From Eucommia ulmoides (taxonomy: Eukaryota > Streptophyta > Magnoliopsida > Garryales > Eucommiaceae), in contig CM028333.1 of NCBI GenBank assembly GCA_016647705.1, positions 26,406,243-26,470,242 of the forward strand: 64,000 nt of DNA, written 5' to 3'. Position 1 is the first letter of the stretch. Each line of letters begins with the position of its first letter. Shown one piece after another: positions 10,293-20,147 of the stretch. The notes beneath the pieces are model-generated. The model saw nothing but the letters and a program-made list of their open reading frames with translations. It ran no database searches and was not told where the DNA came from. The position numbers and the translations under genes were made by a program.

Positions 10293-11130
10293 TTCTTTTT
10301 ACTAACACAACCAAGCAAATAATATTAACCCTACCTAAGCAAATAAGTTTAGTTGGAGTCTTCTTGACAAGAATCAAAATGTGCATATCCTTACCATTAA
10401 TGTCATGTTTTGTTTTTACTATTTTTAAACAAATAAAAAATATATAAAAAATAAATAAATTCACATAGGAAGTTTTTCAACATGAAAGACTTCTGTGTTT
10501 TGCTCTTAAAAAAATAAACTCTTAATTTTTTTTAAAGAAATGATCTTTATGTTCTTTTTTGAAAGGGGAAGGTCTTTAAAATGTGTTTTCTAAACTTAAA
10601 TATCTTTAAAATGTGTTTTTCCAAACCTAAGATTTTTCCAAAAATAAGATTCTTGAGATCATTTATTTTTACAAACTATTTTCGTAAATAAATGTTTCTT
10701 TATACTTTGTTTTCATAATAAAGTCTTTTTTATTTTGTTGTTTTTATTATATTTTTCTTTACTTAAAATACACGTTTTTCCACATAAAATATTTTTCCTT
10801 AAAGTTATTTTACCCTTTTTTCTTCTCTTTTAAAAACGCACACTAGTTTTGTCATAACATCCTTAACCAAACAATAAAGATCTCTTCGCGCCAAACTTGT
10901 CAATTCTTCCATAATCGATAGACAGTCTAAAAGGGGGACATTAGTTTTTTTTTTTTTTATTAATATGTTTTATCTGTTGTTGTTTTTTTTTCGAAAATTT
11001 TGTTTTTTCTTATTTTCTAACATAAAATATACATAAAATGAACAAAAAATAAAAATAAAAATGGGAATTAGTGTGTTGACAAAAACCGAAAAAAATTACT
11101 TGGACTAGTTTGAGTTTAAAGATTTACTTA

Positions 11131-11420
11131 AACTTAGATACCGTCTTCGAACGGGTGTCTTGGGGTGCCTAGTACCTTCTCCAAGTATAACCAACCTCCG
11201 AACTTTAAAGAAACATCTGATAAAGACCAAACATTTTTGAAGTTAAAACTTGGGTCATTTCTAAAATAAAATGATTTAAAAATTCGGGTGACCTAGCACA
11301 TCATTTAACTCAATCCTAGGTGACGACTCTATTTTTTTAAACAAATCTTGTTCCAAATAATGTTTTCAAAATCGGTGCCTAGAAAAGTCTCTAAAACTAG
11401 TTTTTTCTAAAATGAACGGA
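11131..11420 (+). repeat. Relic of the LTR family found at 20148-22554
   Basis: Matches the reverse complement of about 20240-20465 over more than 200 bp. Shared blocks are TTCGAACGGG, TTGGGGTGCCTA, ATAACCAACC, GTGACCTAGCACA, CATTTAA, ACTCAAT and CTAGGTG(G/A)CGAC. No termini are visible; it may be the end of the long LTR-like region just upstream. Confidence 0.7.
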
Positions 11421-12077
11421 TTTTGAGAGGGAGGAAGCCAAATCTCTCGCAAATTCTTTTTTTCATAATCCGGGGAGCGTTAATTATGATAAAAAAATTT
11501 AAAAAATTGAGAGTTAATATGTTAATTTAATTTGACTTTTAAAATCGCTATTTTAAAATGTTAATTTTAACTTTTGGGCTTAATGATATTTTAAAGATAC
11601 TTGTTGGGGGATTAGTGTAACTTATCAAAAGAAGCCAAATTCAAGTCGGTTTAAATGAGATAATGATCGAATTGAAAAAAACTAAAAATAAAAAATGAAA
11701 GTGAGGTGGTGCTGATGATCATTTTTGTATTCTTAATTATATATAGATGTAATCGAAACAAAAAAAAATAAAAAATAGATAAATAATATAGTCTGGGTTT
11801 GTGTGTTCCTCGCCGTTTATTTCTTCTTCACCGCTCATTTCTTCTTCACGGAAGTTATTGTTCCTCTTAATACTTTATATATGTATATAGATCATTGGGG
11901 TGTGTATATATCCATATCTTATAATTAAAAGTAGAAGACAAGCCTTCATAATGAATCACAATTAACTATTCTCTATCTCTCCAATCCTATTCTCCTATTG
12001 AAATGAATGGTTAAGATTTATCATATTATTATATTGTTAATACATAATGATATGTATTAAAAAAACATAATTAATAC
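11421..12077. other. AT-rich spacer with a short repeat shared with 24625-24740
   Basis: No gene recognised. About 11918-12010 (AAGTAGAAGACAAGCCTTCATAA; CCTATTCTCC; TTGAAATGAATG) resembles 24638-24735 (AAGCGGAAGTCTAACCTTCATAA; CCTATTCTCCC; GTTGAAATGAATGATC). The two copies lie on opposite sides of the gypsy element at 12078-24385, in the same orientation. Confidence 0.55.
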
Positions 12078-12668
12078 TGATGATGCCAAAATCTAGTTCG
12101 ATGAATCACAGTCAATATGGTTGAAGTTTATCGGGTTTACTTCGTTGATGTGTTCTCACAAAATAAGGCTTAGACACCAGGGGTTGGGTTCTCGGTGAAG
12201 CCCCTCCAATGTGAGAATAAGTCACCATTGTTTAGAAAAAAAAATTACTACGGAAAATTTAAAGTAGAATTTATATTGAAGAAGACATTCAATCATTAAA
12301 CACAATTTAGAGAGAAATGAGGGGGAGCTCGTGTCTTTTTTTGGCACTATCAATTGAGGGAATCTTATATGTAGAGAATATGAGTGGGCATATTTCTTCT
12401 ATTTTAATATGTGAGTGGGCATTAGCTTCTAAGTAGACATTAAATCTTATATTATAAGGTTAGTGGAATGCATTTTGTGTAAAGAATTCATCTGAATTCA
12501 TCTTGACCATTGAATGCGACAGTTTATGTAATCGATCCTAACTATTTAATGTGGTAGTTTCAGTGGAAAAATTAGGTTGTTTAATGTGGTAGTTTCGTTG
12601 GCCAAATTAGGTTGTAATTTTGATGGTAAATAGTTAGCAAAATTACCCATTAAAATTACTCATCAACA
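12078..12668 (-). repeat. 3' LTR of the Tat-like element
   Basis: About 591 bp, a close match to 23794-24385 along its length (shared CACAGTCAATATG, GAGGGGGAGCTCGTG, TGAGTGGGCATATTTCTTC). On the minus strand it starts TGTTGATGAGTAA. The adjoining 12669-12690, read on the minus strand, is AAAAGAAAGAATGGGGGCCT, a good polypurine tract. Confidence 0.9.
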
Positions 12669-13024
12669 GAGGCCCCCATTCTTTCTTTTGACGAGTCAAA
12701 TGGAAGAGTAGAACTTTTGCTCTATTTTTTTTTTATAGACTTTAGTGATGTCAGATGGCCTTATCATCCGTGGGTTTCTGTTTTGGCTGTCTTGTTCATC
12801 GGGTCATACCTGAACATAAGAGTTGTCCCAAGAGGATTTTTCAGGTCGTCTCCATACCACCCACCGTTGTGGTTTTAGGGTTGGTAAGTGGAGTTTATCC
12901 CAGTGTCCTGGTCGATCACTCTAGCCTGCTTGGTTAAAACCTCAGGTCTTTTTCTATAGGGGAAGTGAACTCTGATATGAAGTCAGCTAAGGCCCGTCTC
13001 TTTATGGCAGTCCTTAAGCAAAAT

Positions 13025-13354
13025 TCAATTTGGAATTCCCCGTGTTCGATTGACCACTTGGGCAATCATCCAGAAGTCTTTGGTTGGTGTAGTGTGACTC
13101 TCAAATGGTTGGTTGGTCAATACCGTTATTGGATGAGCTTGGAAATAATGTTGAAGCTTTTTCACCAAAATTATTAGCGCGTAAGCTATCAACTCAAGCC
13201 GAGGATAACGAGATTCTGCCCCGTTTAACACATGGCTGACATAATATACAGACTTTTGAACTCTTTGTTCTTCTAACATGATCGCCGAGCTCACGAAGGT
13301 TGACGATGTCGCCAAGTATATGATAATTTCTTGTTCTAGCTTCGAGGTAGTAAG
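13025..13354 (-). pseudogene. RNase H-like part of gypsy pol, distal fragment
   Basis: Minus-strand translation contains SKLEQEIIIYLATSSTFVSS, QKSVYYVSHVLNGAESRYP, LELIAYALIILVKKLQHYFQ and HPITVLTNQPF, the standard order for the gypsy RT-connection/RNase H region (YLAVS..VSAVLV, PVYYVSKAL..AE.RYP, L..YFQAH.I.VLTDQPL). The proximal part lies on the other side of the hAT insertion at about 17846-17984 (NRFISRVSDKCLPFFKTLRG, ECEKAFQEFKKYI). The normal DQPL reads NQPF. Downstream sequence becomes unreadable within about 350 bp and no integrase follows. Confidence 0.85.
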
Positions 13355-13832
13355 TAGGGTTGTGCAGAAATTCTGACCACCCAGACCTTCCTGATTAACC
13401 GATCGACCTGGACCCGAAATAGATGGGTTTTTATTGATGTTTACGGTCGGGTTCGATTCAACCCGAAAAAGAGGAAACTGTGCAGATCGACTACCGGGTA
13501 TGGATTTCATCCACCTGATGAACACCCGACCAGATCGCTATGTGTTTAGTATATAATATATTTTCTCATTTTTGGGTTCAATAGTTCACCATCGCCATTC
13601 GCCACACTTCGCCGCCTCATCAGATGACTCTTTTCTTTTAAATCTTGAAGCCTTTAATTCCATTCCTTAATTCTAACTTTCAAAATCCATCGAAGCTTCG
13701 ATTTCCACATTGCATTTAGTTGAAATCTTCAATTCCATTAGTTGATGTGTTTTTGTCGCTTCGTGAATCATTTTAATTGTAGCTGGCTTTCCAGTTCTTT
13801 GGATTAAATCCTTTCAATTCCAGTATTCCATA

Positions 13833-13988
13833 ATGGCTATAAATCAACCCATTCCATTTCAAGATCATCTTCTATCCTTCTTGTTTGATTCAAAGCCATA
13901 CTATAAAATGAAAGTTATGAAACACTCAATCTATGATGGTGAGTCTCATGAGAGGTGGAATCAACTGTTGAAATCATGCCCAAAATAG
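13833..13988 (+). other. Short open frame upstream of the hAT transposase, origin unknown
   Basis: From ATG 13833 an open frame of about 50 codons reads MAINQPIPFQDHLLSFLFDS then KPYYKMKVMKHSIYDGESHE before a stop. It does not look like any hAT domain I know. It could be a non-coding leader, a captured exon, or chance. An intron-like GTTTCTG-rich stretch (14330-14880) lies between it and the BED-finger frame. Confidence 0.3.
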
Positions 13989-14970
13989 TGAGTTCTTCTA
14001 TTTGTTCTTTGATTTATTCTTCAATTTTGATTCTGTAATATATAGATTAGGGTTTAGTGTTTTGTTTCTAAGTTCAATTAATTGTTCTTTGATTTTTTTA
14101 TTCGATTAGGATAAAATATTCAATTCTATTTCTTTGTTTCTATTTGGGCTAACCTATTCTTCGATTAGGATTATGGTATATTTTCTTCTTGTTCATTTGG
14201 TGGCATTTGTTTAGTGTTCTATTCCCAAATTAAAATAGCGTTCTTGTTCTTGAATCATGATTGTGAGAAGTATATATGTTTAACCTATATTGATATCAGA
14301 AGGTGTATATCAAAACCTGTTTAGGTTTTTGTTTCTGTTTGAAGTTTTGAACTTTGAACTTGTTTATGAATTGTTGCATTTTTATGGGGTTTTTTGAGCC
14401 TTTTTCTTTTTCTGTTTCTGTTTCTATTTTTGTTTGAGCTTTGAACCTGTTTCTTTTTCTGTTTGAAGTTCAAACATAACCAGGTTGAAACTTCAAACCC
14501 ATGTGTGTTAAGACATATCCTCATAATTTTGCTTTTAACTCAATTTTTTTTGTTTGCACATCTACATTTGAACAATTTTTGTTTCTGATTTAAAACATGA
14601 TTCAAATACTTGTGTAGTTGTGTTGTGTGCATTTTTGTGTTTTTGATTCAAATCTCGTTCTGCATGATTCAAACACAGGTTCAAACATCAAACCCCTGTT
14701 TTCTGTTTTTCAAATATGATTCATTCATATGATTCAAACACTTGTGAATAGCATTAAACCGTGATTCAAACCTTTTTCTCTCTTTGTTTCTATTTTTTTG
14801 TTTTTGTTTCTGCTTTAAAAATCACATCATGATTCAAACCTTTTTCTGTTTCTGTTTCTGTATTTTTGTCAATTTCTCTGTACTGAATGTTGAAAATTGT
14901 TCTTCTCATTTTTCAAGGACTATTTTATTGCTAATTCCTTCCGTCGACGTGCTCGACCACATTTGCTATT

Positions 14971-17066
14971 ATGGAACATGATAATACCGAGGGTTCTTTT
15001 ATACCCCTGGAAGGTAACCCTCCAACTCTTGCCCCTTCTCTCCCTACTACTAAAAAACCAGCATTGCCAAAAAATGTGAAGAAACGTGGTCAAACTAGTA
15101 AGAAAGTTTCTGAGGTCTGGGGTCATTTTAAGAAATTTGTTGATGAGGATGGAAATAAAATGGCGTCTTGTAATTATTGTAGGAAAGTGTATCATGCAGA
15201 TTCAAAAACTCATGGGACTAGTAATTTAAAGGCTCACCTTTATGTTTGTAACCATCATTAGCATAGGGAGTTGGTTAAGGGACAAACTCAAGTAATTAGT
15301 TAACTTAAAAATAATGGACAAGATAGTCTTGTATTAACTAGTTTTTCCGTGGATAAAGCTAGAAGAGCGCTTGCGGAAATGATTATTTGAGATGAATTGC
15401 CATTTAGATTTGTTGAAAATTATGGCTTTAAAAAGTTTTTTTTATGCTTTGCAACCAAAATTTAAAAATATTCCATGTCGTAATATAGCTGCTAAAGATG
15501 TTGTAAAGATATATCATGAGGAGAGAGAGAATTTAAAGAAAGTTTTGTAGGGTCGTAGAATATGCTTAACCACAGACACTTGGACTTTAACACAGAATTT
15601 GAATTATATATGTCTTACGTGTCATTTTATTGATTATGATTGGGTTTTTCATAAAAGAATATTAGGTTTTTGTCTTATTGAAGATTATAAGAGGGAAACG
15701 ATTGAGAAAAAAATTGAATCGTGTTTGCGGGAATGGAATTAATTGTTATTTCATCTTAACGGTCGATAATGCGAGTTCTAATAGTAGTACTATTAGATCC
15801 TTGCAAAGAGTAACTAAAGACTGGAAGGGTACAATTTTAGGTCATGAATCCTTACACATGCGTTGTTGTTGTATGTGATGGATTGAAAGTATTGCACGAG
15901 TTAGTAGTTAAAGTTCAGGAAACGGTTAGATATGTTAAGGGTTCTCCAAATAGATTTTAGGCTTTTAAAAATGTGTTGAACTGCTTAATATTGAATTGAA
16001 TAGTCTCTTGTGTCTTGATGTTCCAACTCGTTGGAAGTCCACATATAAGATGATAGAGAGTGCTGAAAAATTCGAAAAAGCTTTTAGCAGATTGGAGATT
16101 GAGGATGGAAAATATCGTGATCACTTTTTTAATAATAATATTGGTGAGAGTAGTGGAAGTCCACCAAGTAGTCTAGACAGGAAAAATGTTTGTTGTTTTG
16201 TGAAGTTTTTTAGGCTATTTTATTTGGCTACAAATCGATTTTCGGGTACATTATTTGTTACTTCAAATACGTTTTTTGATGAGATAGTTATAATTCATGG
16301 AAAAATAAATGATTTAATTCAAAGTAAAGATCATTTGCTATTGAAAATGCCTTTGAATATGAAAGCTAAGTTTGATAAATATTGGGGGGCTGGAGATAAG
16401 ATAAATCTTCTTTTATATGTTGCTGTAGTTTTGGATCTGAGGAAAAAATTGTCTTATCTTCAGTTTTGTTTCTGCGATATGTATGATGAAGTGTATACAA
16501 ATGAGTTAATCGAAAAAGTAAAAAATGCTTTGAATCGGTTGTTTGATTGTTATGCTTTTTTTGAGTCGCCAACTTTTCAGAATGTTTTCGGTGGTAGTAT
16601 TAGTGGCATTAGTGGAATTTCAAAGAAGCCAGTCGATGTGGATGATCCCTATAGATTAATCACTTCTCATTTTCAAAATTATTTAGCAGGGAGACAATCG
16701 TTGGGGGCTAAAAATGAGGTAGAAAAATATTTGGCCAAAAATCTAGAAGGTGTAAGTGCTAAAAATTTTGATATCTTAAGTTGGTAGAAGAGTAGCAATA
16801 GTAGGTTTCGAGTATTGTCTCCATTGGCGAGGGACGTGTTGGTTGTATCGGTTTCTACCGTCTCTTTGAAATCGGCATTTAGTACTGGGTGGCATGTGCT
16901 TAATCCGTTTCGTAGCTCGTTATCTCCATTAATGGTAGAAGCCCTTATTTGTTGTCAAAATTGGCTTCAAGCTTCTGTGTCGATTTCAAAGAGGAGGGAT
17001 GATATTGAGGTGTTGCAACGAGATTTAGGTAGTTTAAATTATATTGTTTTTTCATTATTTTTTTAA
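14971..17066 (+). pseudogene. hAT transposase (BED zinc finger / RICESLEEPER-like), broken by stops
   Basis: ATG at 14971 opens a 96-codon frame with a BED-type finger (SEVWGHFKKFVDEDGNKMAS, CNYCRKVYHADSKTHGTSNL, HLYVCNHH). Past an in-frame stop, family landmarks continue: RRALAEMII.DELPFRFVEN (about 15360-15425), CLTTDTWTLTQNLNYICLTC (about 15565), FHKRILGFCLIEDYK, then a 263-codon stretch from 15996 with LDVPTRWKSTYKMIESAEKF and a further frame 16815-17066 with the C-terminal hAT dimerisation hallmark SAFSTGWHVLNPFRSSLSPL..VEALICCQNWL. At least six stops or shifts separate these blocks, so the gene cannot encode a full transposase. The stop after FDILSW at 16785 is a single in-frame interruption between two well-kept blocks. 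Confidence 0.9.
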
Positions 17067-17589
17067 TTAAATATTTCATAAGACTAATATTAGATTGACT
17101 TGTTCTTTGATTTTTGTAGGGGATTTGGATTTATAGATATCAAATCTTTTGTAAGGCTCATCTTCAACTCAGGTTATTTATTTAATTGTTTTTTTTTTGT
17201 TTTCTCTTGTTTTTATATTATTTTAATTATAATTTATTTATTTTTAGGTAATTTTTAAAGTTCCATCTACAATGTGAATGGAAAAAATTGGAAGACGCAT
17301 CGCCTCGTGGGTTTTAGTTGTGTTGATTTTGTTGAATTTGTATTTTTTTTTATTTCATAGTTTTTATTTCATTTAAGAGTTAAGACTGATTATTATTTTA
17401 TATGTGGTTGTATCGATAATTTGATAGTTACCGTTAATATTGTTTTGAATTTTTTTTTTTAAGTTGTGATTTTTTTTAATTTTTTTTAATGGTTTGTTGA
17501 GATATTGTTGAATGTTGATTAATTTTTTTTTATTGGTTTTGTTTTGTTGAAAGTTAAACAGGTATATTGGGTTGGATTAATAATTTTTT

Positions 17590-17835
17590 TTGTTTGGCCC
17601 GAATTCACATGAGCCCAAACTCGATCTCAACCCAAGTCTAACCCGGAGCCTAACCCGATCCCAATCCGACACATAACCCGACCCACTACCCATCTGATTA
17701 ATATACCGATCTGGACTAACCCGACTATTTTCAGATCACAACATAATTACGGTCATAATCGGGTCCATTTAATCACACCCAACAACTTTCGGGTCGGGTG
17801 GCGGGTCAGCCCATTTTTTGGGCTACCCGACTCGT
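17590..17835. repeat. hAT subterminal ACCCGAC/GGGTCGGGT motif cluster
   Basis: CCCGATCC, AACCCGACCCA, ACCCGACT, CGGGTCGGGTGGCGGGTC and GGGCTACCCGACTC crowd the last 250 bp. The left subterminal zone (13395-13470) has GGTCGGGTTCG and ACCCGAA. Such repeats are typical transposase-binding regions of Ac-like elements. Confidence 0.7.
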
Positions 17836-17845
17836 GCACACCCCT

Positions 17846-18800
17846 TCTATCGATGGTTGTGATATGTACTTCTTGAATTCTTGGAAGGCTTTCTCACACT
17901 CATCAGTCTACTACAAACGTTTGTTGCCCCGTAGAGTTTTGAAGAAAGGTAGGCACTTGTCTGACACCCGGGAAATAAAACGATTCAAAGTACTACTCGC
18001 CCTATTAGGCTTTGTACCTCGTTGATCGTCTTTGGGGATGTCATGTTTAAGACCGCCTTAACTTGTTCTAGGCTAGCTTCGATTCCCTTTCTTGTTACTA
18101 GATGACTGAGAAATTTTCCGGCGCCAACTCCGAACACGCATTTGCTTGGGTTAAACTTCATCCTATGCCTCCTAAGCACATCAAAGCACTTCTGTAGATC
18201 AGCTAGATGATCATCGGCCTCCTTTCTTTTAACCATTATGTCGTCGATATAGACTTCCATAGTATTCCTGTGTAGATCAGTGAACATTTTGTTCACCAAC
18301 CTTTGGTATGTCGCTCCAACATTTTTTAGTTCGAATGGCATTACTTTGTAGCAATATAGGCCCTTGTAGGTGATGAAGGCTATTTTTTCTTTGTGAGGTG
18401 GATACATGCTTATCTGGTTGTACCCTGAGAAGGCGTCGAGAAAACTAAGCGACTCATAACCTGCCATAGCGTCCACGATTACGTCGATCTTTGGAAGTGG
18501 AAAACAATCCTTCGGGCAGGCATTGTTGAGGTCAGTGAAGTCCACACACATACGCCACTTCTCTGTATTTTTCTTTACCAGGACCACATTCGCTAGCTAG
18601 AGGGGGAAGTTGATTTCTTTAATGGTATTTGCATTAAGTAGCTTCTTAGCTTCTTCCTCGATCACAGCCTGTTGCTCTGGGCCAAACTTTTATTGCTTTA
18701 GTCGAATTGGTGCGTACGCTGGGTCAATGTACAAGTGAACACATCATGGTTGGCTCTGAGAAGCTCGATTAGTCGCTCTTTTTTGTCTCCCGAGAGGGCC
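17846..18800 (-). pseudogene. Ty3/gypsy reverse transcriptase (minus strand)
   Basis: The minus-strand frame between 18587 and 17985 shows VLVKKNTEKWRMCVDFTDLN, NACPKDCFPLPKID, SFLDAFSGYNQISM, AFITYKGLYCYKVMPFELKN, ATYQRLVNKMF and the catalytic YIDDIMVK (YIDD codons at 18240-18251), then KCVFGVGAGKFLSHLVT. The N-terminal side continues upstream to about 18720 (KFGPEQQAVIEEEAKKLL, NTIKEINFPL) through stops. The C-terminal side continues 17984-17846 (NRFISRVSDKCLPFFKTL) up to the hAT insertion. Catalytic aspartates are intact, but stops at both sides of the best frame make it a pseudogene. Confidence 0.92.
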
Positions 18801-18985
18801 ATTCCAATCTAGACAGTTCGGTTTGGATCGGTCAGGTGTATTTGGATATCTTCCAATTCTTTATCGGGCTGAGGTCGAGATTGCCGCGGTTGTTCGACCT
18901 GCAGGTCCATGATGTCCTTTTTCCCAGGACGCTTGACAATATCCCCGGGCAAGAAGTCCTCATCAAATTCCTCGTTCTTTAATTA

Positions 18986-19420
18986 CTATTTGGGGATTTC
19001 TATTTCGGTCATGAAGCACTCCCGAGTTACCTTTTGGCTTCCTCGTACCTCGTTAATACTATTATTGGTCGGGAACTTCAGCATTAGGTGATTTGTTGAA
19101 GTAATGGCCTTTAAAGCATTTAGACACGACCTTCCGATAATGGTGTTGTATGCTGATGGACAGTCCACTACCATTAACCGCGCATTGACTATTGAGTGCT
19201 TTGGCTCCGTGCTTGTTGTAATTTGAAGTGTGCATCCAACCGAGCGGCTTACTGTTTCCCCTCCAAACCCGACTAGGGGGGTCATCATTGGCTTCAGCTG
19301 GTCGTGGTTGATTTCTGTTTTGTTAATTGCAGTTAAGTAGATTATCTCCATTAAGCTGCCACTGTCGACCAACACTCGCCCTACATTGTAGTTGGCATTC
19401 TACAGGGTGACCACTAGAGC
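18986..19420 (-). pseudogene. Ty3/gypsy aspartic protease (minus strand)
   Basis: Minus-strand frame reads VGRVLVDSGSLMEIIYLTAI, then PLVGFGGETVSRSVG, NARLMVVDCPSAYNTIIGRS, LNALKAITSTNHLMLKFPT and EVRGSQKVTRECFM. This is the gypsy retropepsin plus the following linker; the active-site triad is DSG where this lineage often has DGG. It lies between gag and RT as expected. Confidence 0.88.
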
Positions 19421-19475
19421 ATCGTCCTGGGGGGTGTGTGAACCCCTTGTAGGTCTTCCTCAGTAAAGGTGATGG

Positions 19476-20147
19476 TCACTCTCTCTGTGAGAGACTTCTT
19501 AGATACTTGGAACAAGTAGTCCTCAGCCAGACGGTTGCCCCACGAGCATCCGCCTTATGCTCGAATATGGTTAGTCCGCCCGAGGTGAATCCACCATGGA
19601 TCATGTGGATGTTCCCTTGGACCTTGGGTCTTTCTCTATCCTCGCCAGGGCATCGTTCGTCTTGATTTCTTTCAGTCGTGAACCTCTTCAAATCAATTAC
19701 TAAATCTCATTCTTCAAGTTGTAGCAGCTATTAGTGATGTGACCATGGTCTTAGTGGAAGTCATACCACTTATATGAGTTAATCGCTTTTACTCGACTCT
19801 TTATTGCCTAAGGCCACGTAATCTATTTCTTATCCCTGATCTATATCAGGACTGTCCCCAATGGAGCATTGAGGGGCGTGTAGTTAATAAAGCATAGGGG
19901 AGACCTATTCCTCCCTGGTTTCTTGTCGGATTCGTCCTTCTCTGTCTTTTTTCTTTTCTTCTTTGACCAAGAGTCGTCTCAACTGGGTTTATAGTAGTTT
20001 AGATCTTCAAATTTCCTTTTCTATTTGACGTCTTCTTCTTCTTCTTTGGCCCGGGCTCGATATACATCCTCCGTACCGATGAAATCTGTGGAGAGGACAA
20101 AGGCCACGACTAAAGTTTTTGGCAGTGCGCGGGCCATGTCATGCAAT
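19476..20147 (-). pseudogene. Gypsy gag, C-terminal part (minus strand)
   Basis: Fragments of the Tat-like gag C-terminus can be read: HDMARALPKTLVVAF..DVYRARAKEEEEDVK (20147-20021), KWYDFH..HGHITNSCYNLKNEI (remnant of the CxFHxxxGHxTxxCxxLK linker, about 19770-19700), and NIHMIHGGFTSGG (about 19610). Several stops interrupt it. It joins the N-terminal gag at 22560 once the solo LTR 20148-22554 is removed. Confidence 0.75.

Larger units (their letters stand above)
8561..11130 (+). repeat. Unclassified LTR-like region with possible promoter and a large imperfect duplication
   Basis: A TATA-like GCCTATAAAAAAC lies at about 8883 in front of a transcript-leader-like stretch (TTCTCTCTCTAAGCTC). 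Two simple-sequence tracts follow, then blocks at 9738-10217 and 10288-11130 that are copies of one another. Both contain GTTTTCTTTTTA, AGTTTAGTTGGAGTC, CTTGACAAGAATCAAAATG, TTGTCATAACATCCTTAACC and ATTACTTGGACTAGTTTGAG in the same order. The second copy carries about 360 bp more (about 10483-10850). The block leads directly into an LTR relic at 11131, so this may all be one very long LTR. Termini were not found. Confidence 0.45.
13355..17845 (+). mobile_element. hAT superfamily transposon (Ac/Tam3-like), degenerate, inserted in gypsy RNase H
   Basis: Ends TAGGGTTGTGCA (13355) and TGCACACCCCT (17845) form short imperfect terminal inverted repeats typical of hAT elements. Both subterminal zones carry repeats of the GGGTCGGGT / ACCCGAC type (13395-13470 and 17590-17830). 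The transposase pseudogene runs between them on the plus strand. The surrounding gypsy RNase H reading frame stops at each end, which fixes the boundaries to a few bases. A clear 8-bp target duplication could not be matched (GTAGTAAG on the left, TCTATCGA on the right), so one end may be eroded. Confidence 0.85.

Noticed and set aside
17798..18025. Plus-strand frame over the RT region
   Set aside because: Shadow of the minus-strand RT/RNase H pseudogene and the hAT end.
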